A stretch of 64,000 nt of DNA from Paraescarpia echinospica (taxonomy: Eukaryota; Annelida; Polychaeta; Sabellida; Siboglinidae), in contig CM034532.1 of NCBI GenBank assembly GCA_020002185.1, forward strand, positions 52,719,944 to 52,783,943. The letters run 5' to 3'. The notes beneath the pieces are model-generated. The model saw only the letters and a list, made by a program, of their open reading frames with translations. It was not told the origin of the DNA and searched no databases. Positions 57,889-64,000 of this stretch are shown here, piece by piece. The translations under genes were made by a program, and so were the position numbers. Each line of letters starts with the position of its first letter. The stretch's first letter is position 1.

Positions 57889-58419
57889 ATGAGCTTATGG
57901 ACTAGTCTACTAGCTGCCAACAAGCTTACACCATCATCACGGGCGGCCTTCCAGTGCCGCGATTACAAGAGACATTTCACACGTCGGGACAACTTGAAAC
58001 GGCACAGTCTCCACAGTCGCTCTGCACTGTTGACAAACGCTACGTCGCTGAAACCACTTGTCCTGGCGCCCACTACGACATCTGTGTCTCTGACCCCAGC
58101 AACAAGCTCGACATTCCTGTCTCCATCTCAGGCGCCCACTATGACACATGTACGTACAGTTCCATCAACAAGCTCGACATTCCCGTCTCCATCTCAGGTG
58201 ACCATGGAGTATACAAAGAAGATGGCCCTGGTCGATCCCCGTATTTTGGAAAGCATACAACCGCAACGTCCTTCGACTGCTAACCCTATCGAAAGTGTCT
58301 TGCAACGACTCAACAGTGAAATGCAAGGCATATTAGAACGAAGTGATATACACGAGAGGGAAAACGTTGTGTTGTATAACCAGTGCGAGCGACCAGATAC
58401 GATCTTCTCGAGAGTCTAA
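57889..58419 (+). CDS. Degenerate C2H2-finger protein, 176 aa
   Basis: Starts MSLWTSLLAANKLTPS. Residues about 22-43 read FQCRDYKRHFTRRDNLKRHS, the outline of a C2H2 finger (F-C-x-F-x-L-x-RH), but the second Cys is Tyr and the His spacing is short, so zinc binding is doubtful. The middle (50-110) is Ser/Thr/Pro-rich with two imperfect copies of TSSTFPSPSQ. The end (120-176) is predicted helical: NPIESVLQRLNSEMQGILER. The last 13 codons lie in the left arm of the hairpin at 58381. It has its own TATA box and is the only intact single-frame gene in the spacer. Function unknown. Confidence 0.5.
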   Translation: MSLWTSLLAANKLTPSSRAAFQCRDYKRHFTRRDNLKRHSLHSRSALLTNATSLKPLVLAPTTTSVSLTPATSSTFLSPSQAPTMTHVRTVPSTSSTFPSPSQVTMEYTKKMALVDPRILESIQPQRPSTANPIESVLQRLNSEMQGILERSDIHERENVVLYNQCERPDTIFSRV

Positions 58420-58585
58420 AATGGAAAGACCAGAATCGTCGGAACGATACATCGAGTTGACGTTTAACATGGAGAAAATGGCCTATCCTTTAACATGGAG
58501 AAAATGGCCTATATACCGTGCTTCCGACGATTCTGGTCTTTCCTTTTTTGACTCTCGAGAAGATCGTATCTGGTCGCTCGCACTG
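58381..58585. repeat. Inverted repeat hairpin, arms about 66 bp
   Basis: 58381-58446 and 58517-58585 are near-perfect inverted copies (cagtgcgagcgaccagatac against its complement at the right end) around a 70-bp loop holding two minisatellite units. Confidence 0.85.
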
Positions 58586-58960
58586 TTTGAAAATGTGGAA
58601 TTGTTACGTTGTAAAGACGGCTGCTTCATATACATATGTTTTCCGTTAAAAGAAGCGATACCTCATACGAGTCCTATGGTCGCCTCGTTGGACGTGAATC
58701 CGAACAGATGATCGTCTCTTGACATGAAGGTATGTGATGTTTGGCACCTCAAACTCAAAATGTCGTCGTATGCCTTTACGATACATCGAGTTGACGTTTA
58801 ACGTGGAGAAAATGGCCTATCCTTTAATATGGGACAACCTCCTACCTTTTAACATGGAGAAAACGGCCTATCCTTTAACACAGGGAAACTTCCTATCCTT
58901 TAACATTGGGTTTTTAGCACCTATCCTTTAACATGGGGACAACCTCCTATGTTCTAACAT
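58464..58960. repeat. Minisatellite clusters inside the spacer
   Basis: cctatcctttaacatgg-type units at 58464-58510 and 58795-58960, preceded by tttacgatacatcgagttga, the same edge sequence that borders the arm minisatellites. This is a third, internal copy of arm sequence. 58586-58770 between them has no supported gene. Confidence 0.8.
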
Positions 58961-59110
58961 TCAATTCGTGCAACGTGTTGGGCTATGTTTAGTGTTTCGT
59001 TTGTGTAACTTTGTTGTCAGTGAAATGAGGAAAAGTTAGTTGTGTCTTGATGACTATGAAAACTAAAAACAAACAAACACACTCATCCATAGCATAAACA
59101 CAATTTTATT

Positions 59111-60148
59111 TTAATATTCCCCATATGATCTCTCTTGAACACTGTTCCTGTGGATTGTATGTCCCACGCGAACCTGTTTTTGTCGCAAATCGGTAATACT
59201 AATATGGTTCCCAACGTGTGATTTGCAAAGGTGATCGCTGTCAAATGGAATGCTGGTTTCCTTTGACATATCGTCGTCCACTGACGCTGTCTGCATGTAA
59301 AGCCAACGATCTGAGTTCCCAACTAAATCCATTGGCGTGTTGACGTCCTTGAGACCACGAGCGAAGGTTTCCCATCCCACCGGTTCAAACGACTTCCGTT
59401 TTCTCAACACGTCGTTCACGAGATCTACAATGTTACTTCCGGGTACCACCTTGTTTCTGTACATCATCTCGCCGCGATCGTTCCACCTTACGGCACTTTT
59501 CATTTTATCGAGTAGTCTTCGTGCTTTCCGCTTCATAGTTTTTGGAACGCTGTCGATGATTTCGTTTTCAATGCTCTCCTTTTGGACGACTTCATTTTCG
59601 TTAGCAGGTTCTACTTTGTTTTCCCCTCCACTGGGAATTTTTTCGATGACCACACGCGCGGATTCTTGCACAGCGAATACCAGTTCAAACCAGTTTGCAA
59701 ACAGGCAACCATTTGAAATAAGTTCAACTCTACTATGTAAAGACTGTCGTCGTTTCTCCTTGCACTGCTTGGGTGTGTTCAGCAGTGGAGAAAATCGCTT
59801 AGAGGGTCGATATTTTCCGCAACAGGGGGGAAGAGGGAGAAGTATCGAGAAATGCAGCAATACGCTCCTTTTCTTGCTGCTGAAACAGTGAAGGGATGAG
59901 TTTAATAATAAATGGTCAACTGGTGTGTATAAGAGAAATATAATATTATGTTCTTTGTAGCAGGTTGACGGAGCTGATGACAGAGACGAAATTGGTTTGG
60001 TCGTCGAACTCGTCGTTGAACTGGCCGTTGACTGTTGGTCCGGGTTGCTTGTCGGGATCGAGAGGTCGAGTGGGCCCGTGGCCGGAGTAGTCTGTCTCTT
60101 CGGTAGCAAACTCTCTTGTCGGACGTTATCACTAGTCATGTTGTTCAT
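59111..60148 (-). CDS. Right-arm protein, uncharacterised, 345 aa
   Basis: A minus-strand frame from the ATG at 60148, the partner of the left-arm gene: same start MNNMTSDNVRQESLLPKRQ and Ser/Thr-rich region to about residue 60. It then reads through the former intron (the finger and donor are deleted) into the second exon, which stays open for about 256 codons. That part has RRQSLHSRVELISNGCLFAN, an acidic linker, and a compact module: KRKARRLLDKMKS, WNDRGEMMYRNKVVPGSNIV, DLVNDVLRKRKSFEPVGWET, then NTPMDLVGNSDRWLYMQ. From memory this WN-x-GE ... VxGSNIxDLV ... PVGW pattern recurs in multi-copy uncharacterised proteins of marine invertebrates and cnidarians. I cannot assign an activity. A TATA box and the shared cassette lie upstream. 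Confidence 0.55.
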   Translation of the reverse strand: MNNMTSDNVRQESLLPKRQTTPATGPLDLSIPTSNPDQQSTASSTTSSTTKPISSLSSAPSTCYKEHNIIFLLYTPVDHLLLNSSLHCFSSKKRSVLLHFSILLPLPPCCGKYRPSKRFSPLLNTPKQCKEKRRQSLHSRVELISNGCLFANWFELVFAVQESARVVIEKIPSGGENKVEPANENEVVQKESIENEIIDSVPKTMKRKARRLLDKMKSAVRWNDRGEMMYRNKVVPGSNIVDLVNDVLRKRKSFEPVGWETFARGLKDVNTPMDLVGNSDRWLYMQTASVDDDMSKETSIPFDSDHLCKSHVGNHISITDLRQKQVRVGHTIHRNSVQERSYGEY

Positions 60149-60191
60149 CTTCCAAAATGTAAGATATAATGACCACAAAAATAGACGCAGG

Positions 60192-60200
60192 CCTTTTATA
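60192..60200 (-). promoter_or_regulatory. TATA box of the right-arm gene
   Basis: TATAAAAGG on the minus strand, as in the left arm. Confidence 0.6.
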
Positions 60201-60218
60201 ACAGTTCAACAGAACATA

Positions 60219-60241
60219 AAGGTCACGTGGGCGTGCCGAAC
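60219..60241 (-). promoter_or_regulatory. Shared upstream cassette, right arm
   Basis: Reverse complement of gttcggcacgcccacgtgac ctt, with an intact CACGTG. Confidence 0.6.
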
Positions 60242-60349
60242 GAACACGAAATTTCTAACCTATGAGAATAGCTAATACTCTTTTGTGACGAGAGCTCAAA
60301 ACGATTCAAAATGCCGTCGTATACCTTTACGATACATTGAATTAATGTT

Positions 60350-60690
60350 TAACATGGAGAAAATGGCCTATCCTTTAACATGGAGAAAACGTCCTATCGT
60401 TTAACATGGGGAAACTTCCTATCCATTAACATGGAATTTACCTCCTATCCTTTAACATGAGAAAAATTCCCTATCTTTTAACATGGAGAAAATGTCCTAT
60501 CCTTTAACACGGGGAAACTTCCTATCCATTAACATAGAGTTTACCTCCTATCCTTTAACATGGGAAAATTCCCTATATTTTAACATTGAGAAAATGTCCT
60601 ATCCTTTTTCATGGGAAAACTTCCTGTCCATTAACATAGAGTTTACCTCCTATCCTTTAACATGGGACAACCTGCTATGTTCTAACATAG
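60350..60690. repeat. Minisatellite (right arm)
   Basis: About a dozen cctatcctttaacatgg units, inverted relative to 55063-55367. Confidence 0.85.
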
Positions 60691-60973
60691 GGTTTAGTTC
60701 CTATAGGTACATAAAAATTGACACCTATTTGCTAACACAGGATGCAGTCGACGTATGCAAGTAATAAGAGACATAGACAGGCACAAATTTACAAACAGGG
60801 TGATGGGAAGGTCGTATATCTGTATAGTAACCAGAAATGACATAATTTGATTAATGTTATTAGTTCTCTATCTATTCTTCGGTATTGAACCTATTTTTTG
60901 GTTGTAAATGTATAGGCTAGGGGGCGCTATACCTAAAAAATGATCGACAACCTACGGCACATAAGAACGGACA

Positions 60974-60993
60974 CCATTGCGCATGCGCAATGG
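60974..60993. promoter_or_regulatory. 20-bp NRF-1-type palindrome, right arm
   Basis: Same palindrome as 54766-54785. Confidence 0.5.
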
Positions 60994-61478
60994 TGTCCTT
61001 TCTTATTTAATGACTTCTTTGAGCTATTTATCCACGTCACTGACCTAATTTTAGAGTAAAAAGAGAAATAAGAAACAAGAGATACGACTTTAGGCAATAC
61101 TCATATATTTAGTTCAACACTTTTCCGCCAGGGATGATGTTTGTAGTTCATGATCTGTCTGTCAGGGGCCCCATTGCACGCAAGAGACACGGATTTTTGG
61201 CAGTACTCATATATTTAGTTCAACCCTTGTCCGTCAGGTGGCACCACTTGTAGTTCACAACATATCCGCCAGGTGAAATTTAATCCACAAAAATTCCACC
61301 AGGTGGCGCTCCTGGTCAAAGTTAGAAGCACGAATTTTGGCAGTACTGAATTTTGGTCCATATATTTAGTTGATAAAAAAATCGCTAGGGAAAATTGTGT
61401 TAATAAAAATTCCGCCAGGTGTCGCTATTTGAGTTTATGACTCAAATAGCCCGCGCTGGACCACCTACTATACTACTT

Positions 61479-61977
61479 TTAATCGTTCATTTACGTACTT
61501 TCAATGCAAACCAAAATACGAATATGCTTTACTTAGTGCTTTATTACTTTAAAATGTAAAACTGTGGTATGGTCAGAGTAAGTATGTTTGGTCAGTCGAC
61601 ATGGGGCATATTAACGAATATATGAGTACCTTAAGTTATTGTAAGTTTTTAATGTAACAAAAATGTATCTAATCACAATACACATTATCTTAATCGATTA
61701 CTGACGTCCTCAAACCACGGTGTAGCATGTTAAACAATCAAAATCTAAACAAATAATAGATAGATACACTTTAAGATGTTGGCGAACATCTGCTGTGAAC
61801 CACGACTGATTAGATAAATGGGTTTATTTATTGATTTGTCTGACTAGTTTTTATAATGAATGACATCATATTAATACTAACATATTTTGCTTACCCTAAA
61901 CAAGATAAGAAATACGATAATATCAAGAAACTAGAAGATAGTGTAAAACACATTTATAGGCACAAATTGTACATTAC
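61479..61977. repeat. Diverged tandem-unit sequence
   Basis: actttcaatgcaaaccaaaa, then gtatggtcagagtaagta and ctgacgtcctcaaaccacgg, match the units, so the foldback element landed in an older unit copy. Confidence 0.7.
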
Positions 61978-62001
61978 CTAGTTCTGCACGTAATTTTACC
62001 A
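61978..62001 (-). CDS. 24-nt micro-exon, peptide VVKLRAEL
   Basis: Acceptor cttctttgttttcag, donor gtaatgtaca. It is the highest-coordinate exon of the series, so the most 5' one in the window. Phase 0 has TAA as the second codon; phase 1 is open. A diverged member of the VVTLSAEQ class. Confidence 0.58.
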
Positions 62002-62159
62002 CTGAAAACAAAGAAGCGATGAATGTGAACATAAAATAGTATTAATAAATACCACCTGCGCTATAGTACAGCGGCTAAATGATATGATTGTACATTTTTT
62101 GACAAAAGCATGAAAATTGGCACACATAGATTACGATATACAGAATCATTTCAAGCTAG

Positions 62160-62390
62160 TCGCTTTCGACATGGTACCTAGCCACCATCTTGATTTTTAA
62201 AATGGCCGCCACTGAAATCCATTATCCAGATATCTCAGCTTCTAAGCAACATACAAAAATGTTCTTTGTGTCTAAACCAACATTTTCTTGGTCAAAGAAC
62301 CCTTTTCTGCCATTTGTTATATCCTTAGATGACGGCCATGTTAAAATTCAAGCAACCTACAAGACAACGCAGAATACATAACTGAACCAC
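62160..62390. mobile_element. MITE-like copy with ATGGCCGCC ends
   Basis: aaaatggccgccactgaaat ... gatgacggccatgttaaaat encloses about 150 bp. Related copies are at 63340-63540 and 63650-63790 with shared internal blocks (cttctaagcaacat, tgtgtctaaacca). Confidence 0.5.
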
Positions 62391-62399
62391 TCAAAGGTT

Positions 62400-63190
62400 T
62401 TTTATTATTTGCTACACTGTACAAGGTAATTCGTTTCCGGAGGATAGGTATTCATCAGCACAAAAGACGAGACAGTTGTGACCACAGTCCATAAAGCCAC
62501 CAACGAACTACAGTACTTTCAGCCATGAACACAAGAGGAGGCGGGCATCGGCAGCATATTACATTAAGTAGCTTAATGTGTTCACCAAGGATTTCCCAAA
62601 GTGGACATCCAGCAGTGTATACAGATGTGGTTATTCTGGCCGAAACCCACTTTTATCCCATTGCATCCCATGTCACTGCCAACAACCAATGAAATCGGAA
62701 ACAGTAATGCTATGCTATGTCCTGGGTATGACATAGGCTTCAGTTTCCTTGGTCGAGGGAAGAAGTCGGTATGATTAGCATGGGCTCCATTCCCCGCTGT
62801 TACACAATCATAAGAAGTCGACTCATGTACACTAAATGAGATACACAGATTCATCACCGAAATGTACATTAAGACTGTTGTATTTAGCAGGATGGATGAA
62901 GCAAAAAAACAGCTGCCCAGGGATCTGATACAACTTGGAATACCCCATAAACAATACATACATTGCACCAACATGCGAGAAGGGCTGTTTATCAAATTGG
63001 TTAAGTGATGTCACAAACTCTTCTGCCAAATCTCCACCTGCCTGGTCTTGGTCACTGTGGTTGGATTGCAGCCGACTTAGTATAAAAACTATGCTGGACT
63101 TGAACTCCCAGAAGCACCGATGCAATACCATGATCTAGTGCACTGTGGTTGCAAATCTAAGTGTAGATTCAGATCATGTTCTTAGAACGC
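62400..63190 (+). pseudogene. Second decayed multi-copy gene fragment
   Basis: Plus-strand remnants in shifting frames: TTVHKATNELQYFQP and EEAGIGSILH (about 62480-62570), FIPLHPMSLPTTNEIGNSNA and GYDIGFSFLGRGKKSV (about 62650-62770), then LNEIHRFITEMY, MDEAKKQLPRD and CTNMREGLF (about 62830-62990). The order resembles a widespread uncharacterised invertebrate family with ADTR...H, a GCDT-type...GRGKK block and an NEARK block (from memory). Stops and shifts make it dead. The fragment at window start seems to come from the C-terminal part of a related family. The minus-strand frame 62582-62995 is its shadow. Confidence 0.5.
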
Positions 63191-63782
63191 ATATATGCAC
63201 GGCAGTCATCTTGATATTCTATGTGACCATCATTTGATGGTTATAGTCTATTTATATTCATTTGCACCTGTATTACTGGATTAAACACAAAGAGTATGTT
63301 TTGTGTTACAAGTAAGCTTAATTAAATTATATGATTACATGGATGTCGGCCATCTTGAATTTCAATATGTCTGTCATCTGGGGATATAACATGTGAAAGA
63401 AATGGATTAATTAACCCTGAATATGTTGGCATAGACATTAATATCATGTTTCTATGTTCGGTAGAAGCTGAGATATTCGGACAGATGATTTCCATGGCAG
63501 CCATTATGTTTTTAAATATGGCTGTCATATGGGAATAATGCAACTGGTACGATTGGATTATTTGACCTTGAAACATATCAACCAGCTATGGATTCGTCAT
63601 ATGTGGTCCTCAAAATCAAGAGGCACTAAAATTGTGCTCGTTAAACGTCTATGCATGGCAGCCATTTTGTATTGCAATACGGGCTTCATCTCAGGATGTA
63701 GCATATGGCAGAAATGGATTCCTTGACCCTGTAAATGATGGTTTAGACACAAAGAACATGTTTTTATGTTGCTTAGAAGCTG
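63191..63782. repeat. MITE-like repeats with ATGGCNGCCAT motifs
   Basis: ggccatcttgaatttcaa, ccatggcagccattatg and atggcagccattttgtat mark at least two overlapping or adjacent copies in opposite orientation. No gene supported. Confidence 0.5.
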
Positions 63783-64000
63783 AAATAATAAATAAATAAT
63801 AATAATAATATACTTTATTTATACACTCATATCCAGAGTAGGACCCTGTTCAAGGGTGTTGACAACTAATAGCTACTAAAATGTAGATAATATAATTAAA
63901 CGCATAACAAGACTAGTAGAACTGCATTAATGTTTAAAATGTACTAAACATACGTAAGCTAAATGTATCAAGACATGCATAAAAATAATAATAATAAATA
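63783..64000 (-). mobile_element. 3' end of an L2-like non-LTR element
   Basis: aataataataatatacttta then tttatacactcatatccaga and caagggtgttgacaacta parallel the 3' end of element Y (atttatttatacaccacata ... ggggtgtttacaaacta). This is the tail and 3' UTR of a related minus-strand element that runs out of the window. Confidence 0.5.

Larger units (their letters stand above)
54141..61478. mobile_element. Foldback-like element with long inverted arms and compact genes
   Basis: Both ends carry TAGTATAGTAGGTGGTCCAG (left at about 54145, right as its reverse complement ending near 61475). From there the two flanks are inverted copies for 2.2 kb (left, to about 56297) and 1.8 kb (right, from about 59672). 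The flanks outside match the tandem-unit sequence, and TTTAA on both sides is a possible target duplication. The arms contain subterminal repeats, minisatellites and a promoter plus gene each. The 3.4 kb spacer adds two more TATA-driven ORFs, a 41-bp repeat array and a perfect-looking hairpin. No transposase, integrase or polymerase is recognised, so it is either non-autonomous or of a type I do not know. Confidence 0.82.
59672..61478. repeat. Right inverted arm
   Basis: Inverted counterpart of 54141-56297, shorter by the 240-bp deletion at about 59965. Confidence 0.85.

Noticed and set aside
54141..61478. Maverick/Polinton identity
   Set aside because: Ends in AGT-like bases and long inverted repeats are suggestive, but no polymerase, integrase, protease or capsid motif is visible and the length is too short.

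Overview
The window looks like nuclear DNA of an animal, most likely a marine invertebrate (inference). It is AT-rich and dominated by interspersed repeats, with no bacterial-style gene packing. It carries a tRNA-derived SINE, hAT-type MITEs, Ty3/Gypsy LTR elements (one with the integrase-before-RT order known from Gmr1-like elements), CR1/L2-like non-LTR elements (one with a 2A-like NPGP motif) and long CA/TG microsatellites. I cannot name the species.

The least expected feature is on the minus strand. From about 62.0 kb down to 4.2 kb there are 27 tiny exon-like blocks of exactly 24 nt, each with a TTCAG- or GTCAG-type acceptor and a GT donor (mostly GTAAT). Only phase 1 stays open across the whole set, so each block would add eight residues. 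The peptides fall into classes such as EAKRVKEK, EARVQAEE, VVTLSAEQ and AKQLDQER, all charged and helix-prone. Further decayed copies surround them. I read this as part of a large micro-exon gene. Four such exons lie in a 4.7-5.0 kb unit amplified in tandem (full units 25968-51345, partial units on both sides).

Layout: 1-2465 is a decayed multi-copy protein gene; 2466-8560 holds small duplications, three micro-exons with intact splice sites (4195, 6843, 7609) and one with a lost donor (8393). Partial unit 0 (8800-25967) is split by a 13.3 kb LTR element (10049-23374, TSD ATCCT). That element has a second, apparently intact-ORF LTR element (10791-15200, identical LTRs, TSD CATCC) nested in its 5' LTR and a CR1-like fragment fused in frame into its pol. 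Units 1-4 follow; unit 1 is split by a non-LTR element (29859-35925) that itself contains another (about 32042-35150). The units carry a SINE and a 202-bp hAT MITE. The array decays near 52.3 kb, followed by further micro-exons and a non-LTR 3' fragment.

At 54141-61478 lies a 7.3 kb foldback-like element. Its inverted arms are 1.8-2.2 kb and it has subterminal minisatellites, several TATA-driven short genes with a shared CACGTG-containing upstream cassette, degenerate zinc-finger-like proteins, and no transposase I recognise. The right edge (61479-64000) has one more micro-exon, a second decayed multi-copy gene fragment, MITE-like repeats and the 3' end of an L2-like element.

All homology statements come from reading motifs by eye. 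Boundaries marked 'about' are uncertain by tens of bases.
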